Shown one piece after another: positions 9,239-18,249 of a stretch of 64,000 bases of DNA (its first letter is position 1; every line of letters begins with the position of its first letter). A model generated the notes under the pieces. It had not been told where the DNA came from, did not search any database, and worked only from the letters and a program-made list of their open reading frames with translations. Source of the stretch: Caulobacter sp. FWC26 (lineage in GTDB: Bacteria > Pseudomonadota > Alphaproteobacteria > Caulobacterales > Caulobacteraceae); NCBI RefSeq assembly GCF_002742645.2, contig NZ_CP033875.1, positions 1,466,001 through 1,530,000 on the forward strand. The letters run 5' to 3'. The translations under genes were made by a program, and so were the position numbers.

Positions 9239-9616
9239 ATGACGAAGAAGGTCCTCATCGTGGAGGATAACGAGCTGAACATGAAGCTCTTTCATGATCT
9301 GCTCGAAGCCCAGGGTTACGAGACCCTGCAGACCCGCGAGGGTCTGTCGGCGCTGTCTATTGCCCGCGACAACAAGCCAGACCTGATTCTGATGGACATC
9401 CAGCTGCCCGAGATCTCGGGCCTGGAAGTCACCAAGTGGCTGAAGGAAGACGACGAGCTGGCCCACATTCCGGTGGTGGCGGTGACCGCCTTCGCCATGA
9501 AGGGCGATGAGGAGCGCATCCGCGAGGGCGGCTGCGAGGCCTATATCTCCAAGCCGATCTCGGTCGTGCATTTCCTCGACACCATCAAGCGCCTGCTGGA
9601 AAGGCAGCCTGCATGA
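9239..9616 (+). CDS. divK: Single-domain response regulator DivK
   Basis: A 125-residue receiver-only regulator essential for Caulobacter cell-cycle progression and polarity. It is phosphorylated by DivJ and dephosphorylated by PleC, and it controls DivL/CckA and so CtrA. Visible motifs are the acidic pocket VEDNE, phospho-acceptor Asp53 in [10 protein letters not shown], the conserved Thr in VTAFAMKGD and the Lys in YISKPI. I chose the ATG at 9239 (MTKKVLIV); an upstream in-frame ATG at 9224 would add five residues not found in the known protein. The stop overlaps the pleD start (ATGA). Confidence 0.97.
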   Translation: MTKKVLIVEDNELNMKLFHDLLEAQGYETLQTREGLSALSIARDNKPDLILMDIQLPEISGLEVTKWLKEDDELAHIPVVAVTAFAMKGDEERIREGGCEAYISKPISVVHFLDTIKRLLERQPA

Positions 9617-10977
9617 GCGCCCGGATCCTCGTCGTCGACGACATCGAGGCCAATGTCCGTCTGCTCGAGGCCAAGCTGACGGCCGAGTACTATGAGGTTT
9701 CCACGGCGCTGGACGGCCCGACCGCCCTGGCTATGGCGGCGCGGGACCTGCCCGACATCATCCTGTTGGACGTGATGATGCCCGGCATGGACGGCTTCAC
9801 CGTCTGCCGCAAGCTCAAGGACGATCCGGCCACCCGCCACATCCCGGTGGTGCTGATCACCGCGCTCGACGGGCGCGGCGACCGTATCCAGGGGCTTGAG
9901 TCCGGCGCATCGGACTTCCTGACCAAGCCGATCGACGACGTCATGCTGTTCGCCCGCGTGCGCAGCCTGACCCGGTTCAAGCTGGTCATCGACGAGTTGC
10001 GCCAGCGCGAGGCCTCGGGCCGGCGCATGGGCGTGATCGCGGGCGCCGCCGCGCGTCTGGACGGCGTGGGCGGTCGGGTGCTGATCGTCGACGACAACGA
10101 ACGCCAGGCGCAACGCATCGCCGCCGAGCTGGGCGTCGAGCATCGGCCGGTGGTCGAAAGCGACCCAGAAAAGGCCAAGATCAGCGCCGGCGGTCCGGTC
10201 GACCTGGTCATCGTCAACGCCGTGGCCAAGGGCTTCGACGGCCTGCGCTTCACCGCCTCCTTGCGGTCGGAGGAGCGGACCCGTCAGCTTCCCGTACTGG
10301 CCATGGTGGACCCCGACGACCGCGGCCGGATGGTCAAGGCGCTGGAAATCGGCGTGAACGACATCCTGTCCCGCCCGATCGACCCGCAGGAGCTCTCGGC
10401 GCGGGTCAAGACCCAGATCCAGCGCAAGCGCTACACCGACTATCTGCGCAACAATCTGGATCATTCGCTGGAACTGGCGGTGACTGACCAACTGACCGGT
10501 TTGCACAATCGTCGCTACATGACCGGCCAGCTGGACTCGCTGGTCAAGCGCGCGTCCCTGGGCGGCGACCCGGTCTCGGCCCTGCTGATCGACATCGATT
10601 TCTTCAAGAAGATCAACGACACCTTCGGCCACGACATCGGCGACGAAGTGCTGCGCGAGTTCGCCCTGCGTCTGGCTTCCAACGTCCGCGCCATCGATCT
10701 GCCCTGCCGTTTCGGCGGCGAGGAGTTCGTGGTGATCATGCCCGACACGGCCCTGGCCGACGCCCTGCGGATCGCCGAGCGGATCCGGATGCACGTGGCC
10801 GGCTCGCCGTTCACGGTGGCGCACGGCAAGGAAATGCTGAACGTCACCATCTCGATCGGCGTCTCGGCGACGGCGGGCGAGGGCGATACGCCTGAGGCCC
10901 TGCTCAAGCGCGCTGACGAAGGCGTGTATCAGGCCAAGGCGTCCGGCCGAAACGCGGTGGTCGGCAAGGCCGCCTAG
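9613..10977 (+). CDS. pleD: Diguanylate cyclase response regulator PleD
   Basis: A 454-residue protein with receiver domain 1 (phospho-acceptor Asp in LLDVMMPG), an adaptor receiver-like domain 2 (about 150-280) and a C-terminal GGDEF domain. The active site is GGEEF at about 368-372. The allosteric I-site RAID (RxxD) precedes it by five residues, so product inhibition by c-di-GMP should be intact. In C. crescentus PleD drives flagellum ejection, stalk formation and holdfast timing. It is coupled to divK by a four-base overlap, so both share the CtrA-box promoter. Confidence 0.97.
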   Translation: MSARILVVDDIEANVRLLEAKLTAEYYEVSTALDGPTALAMAARDLPDIILLDVMMPGMDGFTVCRKLKDDPATRHIPVVLITALDGRGDRIQGLESGASDFLTKPIDDVMLFARVRSLTRFKLVIDELRQREASGRRMGVIAGAAARLDGVGGRVLIVDDNERQAQRIAAELGVEHRPVVESDPEKAKISAGGPVDLVIVNAVAKGFDGLRFTASLRSEERTRQLPVLAMVDPDDRGRMVKALEIGVNDILSRPIDPQELSARVKTQIQRKRYTDYLRNNLDHSLELAVTDQLTGLHNRRYMTGQLDSLVKRASLGGDPVSALLIDIDFFKKINDTFGHDIGDEVLREFALRLASNVRAIDLPCRFGGEEFVVIMPDTALADALRIAERIRMHVAGSPFTVAHGKEMLNVTISIGVSATAGEGDTPEALLKRADEGVYQAKASGRNAVVGKAA

Positions 10978-11057
10978 CAGCCGGCGCTTACCCTTTTTTT
11001 GCGCCGCAAACCCTTAGAACCTTGCGTCCTCGTAGGCTTCGCGCGAAATCGCTTGCT

Positions 11058-12749
11058 ATGAAGAAGATGCTTACCTGCGGCGTGATCGCCGCCGCCGTCT
11101 CCGTCGGCTTCGCAGCTCAGGCCCAGTCGGCCAAGCCCGCGCCGAAGCTGGTGGTCGTTATCTCGATCGACCAGTTCAGCGCCAATCTCTACGCCCAGCA
11201 CCGGGCCGAGTTCACCGGCGGGCTGAAGCAGTTGAGCGGCGGGATCGTCTACCCGAACGGCTACCAGTCGCACGCCTTCACCGAGACGTGTCCGGGCCAC
11301 TCGACGCTGCTGACGGGCAAGCATCCCAACAAGACCGGCATCAGCGCCAACGACTGGTACGACAAGACCACGGGCAAGACTGTCTACTGCCTGGCCGATC
11401 CCAGCGTGACGCTGGCCGATGACCCCAAGGGCCGTGCGGTCTCGCCAGCCAACATGGTGGCGACCACCTATGGCGACTGGTTGAAGGCCGTGTCGCCCAA
11501 GAGCCGCGTATTCGGCGTCTCGGGCAAGGATCGCGGCGCGATCACCATGTCGGGCCATGTCGCTGACGGGCAGTTCTGGTACCAGCCCGGCTTTGGCTTC
11601 ACCACCTATGTCCGTCCGGGGCAGACGGCTGAAGAGCGCCTGAAGCCTGTCGCGGCGTTCAACGCCAAGCTGGCGGCGGACCTCAAGAAGCAGCCGTTCG
11701 TCTGGGACTACGCCCGCAGCCCGCTGGACGCGGTGTCCGGCGGCGGTTCGGCCAAGCGGTGCAAGGCCCTGGAGGCCGACTACGAGACGGGCGGGCGCAA
11801 GTGGCGCGCGGCGCTGCCGATCCCGGCGGCGACGAACGAGGCCGACAAGCGCCGCGACCTCTATGCAAGTCCGTACACGGATCAAGTGACTCTGGAGTTG
11901 GCGACCGCCCTGCGTGAGGCTTATGGCCTGGGCGATGGCCCCCAGATCGACGTCCTGACCATCAGCCTCTCGGCGACCGACTTCATCGGTCACCGCTATG
12001 GCACGCGCGGACCGGAGATGTGCGACCAGATCGCTCGCCTCGACGACCGCCTGGGTGTCTTCCTCAAGAGCCTGGAGAAGGTGAAGGGCGGCGTGCTGGT
12101 CGCGCTCAGCGCTGATCACGGCGGCGCCGACATGGCCGAGCGCCTGCATGACGAGGGCTATGACTACGAGCGCGTGATCGGCAAGCCCTGGATCGCCAAG
12201 CTGAACTCCCAGGTCCGCGCGCAGTTGGGCCTGTCGTGGGACCCGCTGAACGCCGAAGGGGGGCTGGACCAGATCTATGTTGTCGGGCCCGACCGCAAGG
12301 CGGTGTCCGATGTCGAGCGCGCGCGCATTACCGCCGCCGCCCTGCCTCTGATCAACAGCGATCCTGCCGTCGCGGGCGCGTTTGACTCCAATGCCATCTT
12401 CACGCTCGACCCCGCGCCCACCGACGCCTCTCCCGAGGAGCTGTCACTGGCCGAACGCCTGCGTCGCAGCGCCTATCCGGGCCGGGTCGGCGACATCCTG
12501 GTGGCCTTCCGCCCCGACCGTGTGCCGGCGACCGCCGGGCCCACCTATGTGTCGACCCACGGCAGCCCCTGGGACTACGACCGCCGTGTGCCGATCCTGT
12601 TCTGGTGGAAGGGCGCTGCGCCTCACGAGCGCGTGCTGCCGCTGGACACGGTGGACATCGCCCCGACGCTCGCCGCCGTCACCGGCGTCAAGCCGCCGGC
12701 TGATATCGATGGCAAGTGTCGCTCGCTGGTCTACGGCCAAGGCTGCTAA
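11058..12749 (+). CDS. Secreted alkaline phosphatase family protein (PafA-like)
   Basis: A 563-residue protein with signal peptide MKKMLTCGVIAAAVSVGFAAQAQ. The catalytic-domain pattern fits PafA/nucleotide pyrophosphatase-type alkaline phosphatases. The metal-binding Asp is in VISIDQF, the Thr nucleophile lies in TETCPGHSTLLTG, and later metal ligands are in SATDFIGHRYG, SADHGG and STHGSPW. A periplasmic phosphomonoesterase role is inferred from the family. I start at the ATG before the signal peptide; the frame opens 36 bases earlier without a better site. No Pho-box was recognised by eye. Confidence 0.88.
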   Translation: MKKMLTCGVIAAAVSVGFAAQAQSAKPAPKLVVVISIDQFSANLYAQHRAEFTGGLKQLSGGIVYPNGYQSHAFTETCPGHSTLLTGKHPNKTGISANDWYDKTTGKTVYCLADPSVTLADDPKGRAVSPANMVATTYGDWLKAVSPKSRVFGVSGKDRGAITMSGHVADGQFWYQPGFGFTTYVRPGQTAEERLKPVAAFNAKLAADLKKQPFVWDYARSPLDAVSGGGSAKRCKALEADYETGGRKWRAALPIPAATNEADKRRDLYASPYTDQVTLELATALREAYGLGDGPQIDVLTISLSATDFIGHRYGTRGPEMCDQIARLDDRLGVFLKSLEKVKGGVLVALSADHGGADMAERLHDEGYDYERVIGKPWIAKLNSQVRAQLGLSWDPLNAEGGLDQIYVVGPDRKAVSDVERARITAAALPLINSDPAVAGAFDSNAIFTLDPAPTDASPEELSLAERLRRSAYPGRVGDILVAFRPDRVPATAGPTYVSTHGSPWDYDRRVPILFWWKGAAPHERVLPLDTVDIAPTLAAVTGVKPPADIDGKCRSLVYGQGC

Positions 12750-12807
12750 GCGCCTTAGACTCCAGCGCCTTCGAAAGGGGGCGCTGGGGGTAGACGTTGG
12801 CAAAATA

Positions 12808-12837
12808 AAACGCCCGGCTATCGCTAGCCGGGCGTTT
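12808..12837. terminator. Intrinsic terminator of rpmG (and the phosphatase gene)
   Basis: A perfect 13-bp stem AAACGCCCGGCTA / TAGCCGGGCGTTT with a TCGC loop. On the minus strand it is followed by a T-rich run (ttttattttg), fitting termination of rpmG just upstream on that strand. It may also stop the convergent phosphatase gene. Confidence 0.88.
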
Positions 12838-12862
12838 CGATGTCGTAGCGCTGAAAGCGATC

Positions 12863-13030
12863 TTACTTGATCTTGCCTTCGCGGAATTCGACGTGCTTGC
12901 GGATGACCGGGTCGTACTTCTTCAGCACCATCTTCTCGGTCTTGGTGCGGGCGTTCTTCTTGGTGACGTAGAAGAAGCCGGTGTCCGCCGTCGAGTTCAG
13001 GCGGATCTTGATGGAAGCCGGTTTGGCCAT
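12863..13030 (-). CDS. rpmG: 50S ribosomal protein L33
   Basis: A 55-residue basic protein beginning [19 protein letters not shown] and ending REGKIK, a clear bacterial L33. It belongs to the large subunit near the E site. No CxxC zinc pairs are present, so this is the zinc-free form, as expected in alphaproteobacteria. It is single, followed by a strong terminator. The gene is short and easily missed by length-filtered gene finders. Confidence 0.96.
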   Translation of the reverse strand: MAKPASIKIRLNSTADTGFFYVTKKNARTKTEKMVLKKYDPVIRKHVEFREGKIK

Positions 13031-13111
13031 GGTCGAATCCCTGCGGTGGTCGCGCAGGTTCCCGCGCGTTGGAAATGAGAGGCGCGGAACATACTCATCG
13101 GCGGCTCAAAG

Positions 13112-13564
13112 TCAATTGCCGGCGGGACACCGCTTGTAAGGAAAGTCGGCCGAGCGCTCCTGACCGTTCACCGAGCCCTCGATGCGGGCCACCAGCGTGT
13201 CCTTGTCGGCCAGCCGGTAGAGAATCCGCTGCGGGAAATCGTTCTTGGGGTTCTCGAAGGTCACGGCATTTGCGGTCAGATCCTTCACGGCGAACGCGGT
13301 CTCGGCCTGACCAGACGGAATCACCACGTAGCGCAGCGTCCCGTCGTCGCCTGGGACGATGCGCATGAATTCGTACTCGCGCAGCTTGCCGTCGCGCACG
13401 CTGCGGCTCATGCCGATCATCGCGCCGCCGGCCGGCGCCAGCCACTGTTCCTCAATCTTCGTGCCGTTCGGGCGGACCAGCGTCCAGCAGCCGCCGAGAA
13501 AGCCCAGCTTGTTGATGTCGCTGGGCGCAGCCACGACGCTCAGAGCCATGAGGGCGGCGATCAT
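13112..13564 (-). CDS. Exported DUF6265-type protein
   Basis: A 150-residue protein with a short signal peptide (MIAALMALSVVAAPS). The domain has the DUF6265 look: LGFLGGCWTL near the N-terminus, EEQWLAPAGGAMIGMSR, and NDFPQRILYR. This resembles lipocalin-like beta-barrel proteins found singly in many Proteobacteria. Function unknown, probably periplasmic. It shares direction with the Nudix gene upstream (29 bases between them), so the two may be co-transcribed. Confidence 0.8.
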   Translation of the reverse strand: MIAALMALSVVAAPSDINKLGFLGGCWTLVRPNGTKIEEQWLAPAGGAMIGMSRSVRDGKLREYEFMRIVPGDDGTLRYVVIPSGQAETAFAVKDLTANAVTFENPKNDFPQRILYRLADKDTLVARIEGSVNGQERSADFPYKRCPAGN

Positions 13565-13593
13565 ACGGAACCTCCCGATCAGCGCCCGTGCCG

Positions 13594-14322
13594 CTAGAGG
13601 TGGGTCAGATGGCGCTTGCCGTTCAGGAAGCGCATGAACGGCGCCGGCCGTCCAGTCTCCGCCAGCCGCTGGCCGATCTCATGGACGACGAAGCGGGTGA
13701 TGTTGGGCAGGTCCAGGGCCATGGCTTCCTGGAAGTCGACCCAGGCGATCTCGTCCAGCTCGCCGCAGTCGGGCCGGCGGTCCAGAGACAGCAGCGACTC
13801 GGCCGAGGCCATGAAGAAACGCGCGTCGAACCGGCGGGGGCGATAGGGCGGGGTGATCGCCCGGGCCACGAAGCTGAGCGGCGCCAGGTCGGGCAGGGCG
13901 CCTTGGGCCAGGAACGGCCGCCAGGGACCGGCGCCCGGACGCTCCGGCGCGGGCTTGGCCAGGAGCAGCCCGGTCTCTTCGAAGGTCTCGCGCACGGCCG
14001 CCAGCGCCAGGGCGCGAGCCAGGCGCGTGGGCTTGGGGTGACGGGGCTCCAGTTCAAGCCGCGCCGTCACGCCGGCGTCGAGTTCGGTGGCGCTGGGGGC
14101 GTCATAGTCGGTGCGGTCCACCCGTCCGCCCGGAAACACCCACTTGTCGGGCATGAAGGCGTGGCCGCGGTTGCGGCGGCCCATCAAAAGGCGCGGCTGG
14201 GGACCGTCGGTGCGGACGATGATCAGGGTGGCCGCATGGCGCGGTTTTATGGCCACGCCGGTCTCGCGCGTCGCGCCGTCGTTGATGGTGTCGAATTTGG
14301 CGTCGATCGGCGGCAGGTTCAT
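13594..14322 (-). CDS. Nudix hydrolase
   Basis: A 242-residue Nudix-fold hydrolase. The Nudix box is recognisable but split: the GG half lies in WVFPGGRVDRTD and the catalytic REx2EExG half in AAVRETFEETGLLL. About 40 residues lie between the halves, as in NUDT19-like/CoA-type relatives. The C-terminal half contains WVDFQEAMALDLPNIT. It probably cleaves a nucleoside-diphosphate-linked substrate; which one cannot be read from sequence. The start ATG lies 120 bases from the divergent M20 gene. Confidence 0.88.
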   Translation of the reverse strand: MNLPPIDAKFDTINDGATRETGVAIKPRHAATLIIVRTDGPQPRLLMGRRNRGHAFMPDKWVFPGGRVDRTDYDAPSATELDAGVTARLELEPRHPKPTRLARALALAAVRETFEETGLLLAKPAPERPGAGPWRPFLAQGALPDLAPLSFVARAITPPYRPRRFDARFFMASAESLLSLDRRPDCGELDEIAWVDFQEAMALDLPNITRFVVHEIGQRLAETGRPAPFMRFLNGKRHLTHL

Positions 14323-14442
14323 GGGCTCACGTTAGTCCCATCCGCGCGCCTGCATAGAGCGACGTGGCGTCAAGGCAGCTTGCGCTTGACCCCTCGTGGC
14401 GACGCGTCCCAATCTCGCGCCGCTTTTGCTGGAGGGGTTGTG

Positions 14443-15747
14443 ATGATCGGACGGGTTTCGACGCTGGCGCTGGTCGCCGGCTTGGCGATGAGCGCGCCGG
14501 CGATGGCCGCGCCGTCCGCCGCCAAGGTCCAGGCGGCCGCCAAGGCGGTCCAGCCCAAGGTCGTCGCCTGGCGGCGCGACATCCACGAGAACCCCGAACT
14601 GGGCAACCAGGAGGTCCGCACGGCCGCCCTGATCGCCAAGGAGCTCCGGGCGCTGGGCATCGAGGTGCGCGAGAACGTCGGCAAGACCGGCGTCGTGGGG
14701 GTCTTGAAGGGCGGCAAGCCCGGCAAGGTCGTGGCCCTGCGCGCCGACATGGACGCCCTGCCGGTCGAGGAGAAGACCGGCCTGCCGTTCGCCTCCAAGG
14801 TCAAGGCCACCTGGGAAGGCCGCACGGTGCCGGTGATGCACGCCTGCGGTCACGACACGCACGTGGCCATGCTGCTGGGCGCGGCCACCGTGCTGGCCGG
14901 CATGAAGCAGGACATCAAGGGGACCGTCGTCTTCCTGTTCCAGCCGGCGGAAGAAGGCCCGCAGGCCGGCGAGGAGGGCGGCGCCAAGCTGATGATCCGC
15001 GACGGCGCGCTGGACAATCCCAAGGTCGACGCGGTGTTTGGCCTGCACATCGGCCCCGGCGACGCCCACGAACTGAACTACCGCCCCGAGGGCTTCTACG
15101 CCTCGTCTGACCGCATCACGATCACGGTCAAGGGCCGCCAGACCCATGGCGCCCGGCCCTGGGCGGGCGTCGACATGGCCAGCGTCGCCGCCGACATTAT
15201 CCAGGCCACCAACCAGATCGCCGCGCGCCAGGTCGACGTCGGCGCCTCGCCGTCGGTGCTGACCATCGCCACCATCAATATGGGCTTCCGCCAGAACATC
15301 ATCCCCGAGGACCTGAAAATGGAGGGGACCATGCGGACCTTCTCCAAGGCCCGCCGCGAGGACCTGATCGCCCGGATGCAGAAGTCGGTGGCCGCCATCG
15401 GCGACCGCTACGGCGCCAAGGCCGAGGTGGTGTTCACCCAGCCCTATCCTGTCACGTACAATGACCCGGCCCTGTCGAAGTGGGTGAAGGCGACGCTTGA
15501 AAAGGCCTCGCCGGGCAAGGTCGACGACAACGCCGCCCTGGTCACCGGCGCCGAGGACTTCTCCATGTACGCCGAGAAGGTTCCGGGCGTGTTCATCCAA
15601 CTGGGCGGCCGCAAGGCCGATGTGCCAGCCGCGACCGCGCCGGCCAACCACTCGCCCTATTTCGACGTCGACGAGGCGGTGTTCGAGACGGGTGTGAAGG
15701 CCGAGGTGCTGATGGCGCTGGATTATCTCGACCAGAAACAGAAATGA
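14443..15747 (+). CDS. Exported M20 family amidohydrolase (hippurate/IAA-amino acid hydrolase-like)
   Basis: A 434-residue protein with a signal peptide (LALVAGLAMSAPAMAA) followed by an M20D metallo-amidohydrolase. Metal ligands are visible in MHACGHDTHVAMLL, in PAEEGPQAGEEGG and in FGLHIGP. The lid domain contains TITVKGRQTHGARPW. Such enzymes release amino acids from N-acyl conjugates; signal-peptide members act in the periplasm. The ATG at 14443 has a strong ggagggg ribosome-binding site. The frame is open for 850 bases upstream, but that part is antisense to the Nudix gene and is a shadow. Confidence 0.92.
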   Translation: MIGRVSTLALVAGLAMSAPAMAAPSAAKVQAAAKAVQPKVVAWRRDIHENPELGNQEVRTAALIAKELRALGIEVRENVGKTGVVGVLKGGKPGKVVALRADMDALPVEEKTGLPFASKVKATWEGRTVPVMHACGHDTHVAMLLGAATVLAGMKQDIKGTVVFLFQPAEEGPQAGEEGGAKLMIRDGALDNPKVDAVFGLHIGPGDAHELNYRPEGFYASSDRITITVKGRQTHGARPWAGVDMASVAADIIQATNQIAARQVDVGASPSVLTIATINMGFRQNIIPEDLKMEGTMRTFSKARREDLIARMQKSVAAIGDRYGAKAEVVFTQPYPVTYNDPALSKWVKATLEKASPGKVDDNAALVTGAEDFSMYAEKVPGVFIQLGGRKADVPAATAPANHSPYFDVDEAVFETGVKAEVLMALDYLDQKQK

Positions 15748-15790
15748 CGGCGGCGGCGCTTCGGCGCCCCCAATGGTCATGGAGTGAACC

Positions 15791-16033
15791 GTGCTTGCGC
15801 AAATCCTTCAACTGACGCCGACGTTCATCGTTGGCCTGATCTATGCCGCCATCGTGTACGTCGTGGCGCGCAAACGCGGCCTCAACCCTTGGGGCTGGAC
15901 CCTGGGAGCGCTAATCCCGGTGTTCGGGATCATTGTCTCGGCGGTGTTCATGCTGCTGACGTTCTTGTCGATGCTGGATCGCCTGAACGCCCTCGAAGGC
16001 AAGGCTAAGCCGTCGGAACCGGCCGAGGCTTGA
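15791..16033 (+). CDS. Small inner-membrane protein
   Basis: An 80-residue protein from a GTG start with two predicted membrane helices (about 8-26 and 38-60) and a charged C-terminal tail. It resembles the many PLD-N-like or phage-holin-sized two-helix proteins, but no family can be claimed. It follows the M20 gene by 43 bases. Its 3' end overlaps the convergent aminotransferase gene by 29 bases, which is unusual but supported by both proteins having sensible C-termini. Confidence 0.7.
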   Translation: MLAQILQLTPTFIVGLIYAAIVYVVARKRGLNPWGWTLGALIPVFGIIVSAVFMLLTFLSMLDRLNALEGKAKPSEPAEA

Positions 16034-17159
16034 GCGCCGCGAACCAGGGCGTGATCCGGCGCAGGGCCTCTTCGACCTCGGCCGTCGAGACCGCGAAGCT
16101 GAAGCGGATGAAGTGCTTGCCCTCGACAGGGTCGAAGTCGACGCCGGGCGCGGTGGCGACGCCGGTGTCCTTCAAGAGCTGCTCGCAGAAGGCCAGCGAG
16201 TCGCCGGTCAGGTGTGCGATGTTGGCCCAGATGTAGAACGCGCCGTCGGGCGGGGCGATTTCCTTCAGGCCCAGGGCGGGCAGGGCCTCCAGCATCAACT
16301 GGCGATTGGCGCGATAGACGGCGATGTGGCCTTCCAGCTCGTCGATGCAGTCCATGGCGGCCAGGCCTGCATGCTGGGAGAGCGATGGGGCGGTCAGGAA
16401 CAGGTTGCCGACATAGGCCCGGGCGCGCTCCAGATCCTCGCCGGCCGGCGTCAGCAGCCAGCCCAGCCGCCAGCCGGCCATGCTGAAGTACTTGCTGAAG
16501 CTGTTGACGATCAGGGCGTCGGGCGCGAACTCCAGCATCGAGGGCGTGCGGCCGGTGTAGCTGAGCCCGTGATAGATCTCGTCGCTGATGATCCGAATGC
16601 CGCGCTCGCCGCAGACCTTGGCGATCGCCTCCAGTTCGGCGGGCGCGATGATGGTGCCGGTCGGGTTGGCCGGGCTGGCGACGATGACGCCAGCGGGCGC
16701 GGGATCCAGCGCCGCCAGGTGCTGGGCCGTCAGCTGGAACCGGTGTTCAGGCCCGCAGGCGATCTCCACCGGCTCAAGGTGCAGGGCCTTCAGGGTGTTG
16801 CGATAGGCGACATAGCCGGGGCGGGCCAGGGCGATGCGATCGTCCGGCTTGAACACGCTCGACAGCGCCAGCACCAGCGCCGGCGAGGCGCCGCAGGTCA
16901 GGATGACCCGTTCAGGCTCGACGGTGACGCCGTAGAGCGTCTGATAGCGCTGGGCGATCTTCTCGCGTAGCAGCGGGCTCTCCCAGTAGCCCATGGCTTC
17001 CTGGTCGAGAATCTCGTGAGCCTTGGCCAACGCCTTGCTCGGCGCGCCCGTCGAGGGCTGCCCGAACTCCATGTGGATGATCGATCGGCCTCCCATCTTC
17101 AGCTGGTGGGCCAGGCGGCTGATGGCGATGGCGTGGAAGGGTTCGATCTCGGCGCGCAT
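16005..17159 (-). CDS. Class I/II pyridoxal-phosphate aminotransferase
   Basis: A 384-residue fold-type I aminotransferase. The PLP-binding Lys is in NSFSKYFSMAGWRLGW, the conserved Asn/Pro stretch is VASPANPTG, the ring-stacking segment is in SDEIYHGL, and the substrate-binding Arg is near the C-terminus (HFIRFSFA). It most resembles aspartate/aromatic-type transaminases; the amino-acid specificity is uncertain. I start at MRAEIEPFHAI (17159) because the 14 extra codons upstream overlap the divergent esterase promoter. Confidence 0.9.
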   Translation of the reverse strand: MRAEIEPFHAIAISRLAHQLKMGGRSIIHMEFGQPSTGAPSKALAKAHEILDQEAMGYWESPLLREKIAQRYQTLYGVTVEPERVILTCGASPALVLALSSVFKPDDRIALARPGYVAYRNTLKALHLEPVEIACGPEHRFQLTAQHLAALDPAPAGVIVASPANPTGTIIAPAELEAIAKVCGERGIRIISDEIYHGLSYTGRTPSMLEFAPDALIVNSFSKYFSMAGWRLGWLLTPAGEDLERARAYVGNLFLTAPSLSQHAGLAAMDCIDELEGHIAVYRANRQLMLEALPALGLKEIAPPDGAFYIWANIAHLTGDSLAFCEQLLKDTGVATAPGVDFDPVEGKHFIRFSFAVSTAEVEEALRRITPWFAALKPRPVPTA

Positions 17160-17212
17160 GGCGACTGCATAGCTAGGTTTGACGCGGCGCGCATCCCGCA
17201 TGAGAAGAGGAC

Positions 17213-18208
17213 ATGCTCGCCCTTATTCTCGCCGCCGCCCTTGTCCAGACCCCCTTGCCGCTGAACATCGGCGGCCGCGTCGCGCCCGCGCCGGGCGGCG
17301 CCCACGACTTCGGCTGGCCCGGGGTCTATTTCGAAGGCCGCTTCATCGGTCCATCCGTCGAGATCGCGGTCGATACCGGCGAAGAGCATGTGGCCGTCAG
17401 CATCGACGGTGTCCGCAAGGCCGAGCTGACCAAGTCGGGCCAGATCCGCCTGAAGCTGGACCGCTTGGGGCCGGGCGAACACGTCGTGCGGCTGGACAAA
17501 CTGACCGAGAGCCAGTCGGGATCGTCGCGTTTCCAGGGCTTCTTCGTCGGCGAAGGCGGCAAGGCGCTACCGGCGCAGGCCCGACCGCGCCGGATCGAGT
17601 TCATCGGCGACTCGCACACTGTGGGCTACGGCGTACGCTCGGCCAGTCGCGACTGCACGCAGCAGCAGGTCCACGACCTGACCGACACCAGCCTGGCGCT
17701 CGGGCCGATCCTGGCCCGGCGACTGGACGCGGACTACCGCATCGAGGCGTTCTCTGGACGCGGCGTCGTGCGAAACTACAACGGCTTGGCGCCCGGCGAG
17801 CCGCTGCCGGTCCTGTTGCCGCGCCTGATCCCCGGCCAGGACCAGCCGCGCGTCGCCGCCGATGACGGCTGGAGCCCCGACCTGCTGGTGATCGGCCTGG
17901 GGACCAACGACTTCTCGACGCCGCTCAAGCCTGACGAGCCCTGGGCCGACGAGGCCGCGCTGCGCAAGGACTACCGCGACCGCTATGTGGCCTTCATCGA
18001 GGGGCTGAAGGCCAACCGGCCCAAGGCCAAGGTCTTCCTGATCGCCGGAGACACCTTCGCCGAGGATGTCGCCGAGGTCGCCGACCGCACCGGGGCCAAG
18101 GCCGTGCGGATCACGGGCATGGACCGCAGCGCCTGCCACGGGCATCCGTCGGTGGCGGACCAGATCATGATGGCCGACCGGCTCGAGGCGGCGATCACGG
18201 CGAAGTAG
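17213..18208 (+). CDS. SGNH/GDSL carbohydrate esterase (CE2-like), exported
   Basis: A 331-residue protein with a short signal peptide, an N-terminal beta-sandwich (about 20-120) and a C-terminal SGNH hydrolase domain. The catalytic serine block is FIGDSHTVGYG, the oxyanion Asn block is GLGTNDFS, and the catalytic Asp/His region is CHGHPSVADQ. This jelly-roll plus SGNH order matches carbohydrate esterase family 2 acetyl-esterases. A role in deacetylating polysaccharide in the periplasm is inferred. The ATG follows agaagagg. It is divergent from the aminotransferase with 53 bases between the starts. Confidence 0.86.
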   Translation: MLALILAAALVQTPLPLNIGGRVAPAPGGAHDFGWPGVYFEGRFIGPSVEIAVDTGEEHVAVSIDGVRKAELTKSGQIRLKLDRLGPGEHVVRLDKLTESQSGSSRFQGFFVGEGGKALPAQARPRRIEFIGDSHTVGYGVRSASRDCTQQQVHDLTDTSLALGPILARRLDADYRIEAFSGRGVVRNYNGLAPGEPLPVLLPRLIPGQDQPRVAADDGWSPDLLVIGLGTNDFSTPLKPDEPWADEAALRKDYRDRYVAFIEGLKANRPKAKVFLIAGDTFAEDVAEVADRTGAKAVRITGMDRSACHGHPSVADQIMMADRLEAAITAK

Positions 18209-18211
18209 TTC

Positions 18212-18232
18212 CTCCCCCGCATCGCGGGGGAG
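18212..18232. terminator. GC hairpin between the convergent esterase and rnr genes
   Basis: A perfect 9-bp stem CTCCCCCGC / GCGGGGGAG with an ATC loop directly after the esterase stop. No T-run follows, so it is either a weak terminator or an intergenic repeat. Confidence 0.55.
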
Positions 18233-18249
18233 CATCTAGTGTCTCCGGG

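Noticed and set aside
10982..11006. Possible terminator after pleD (CGGCGC ... GCGCCG)
   Set aside because: The stem is only 6 bp with a 13-base loop, and the T-run is inside the loop rather than after the stem.
13588..14442. Long N-terminal extension of the M20 amidohydrolase
   Set aside because: It is antisense to the Nudix gene; the signal peptide and ggagggg site fix the start at 14443.
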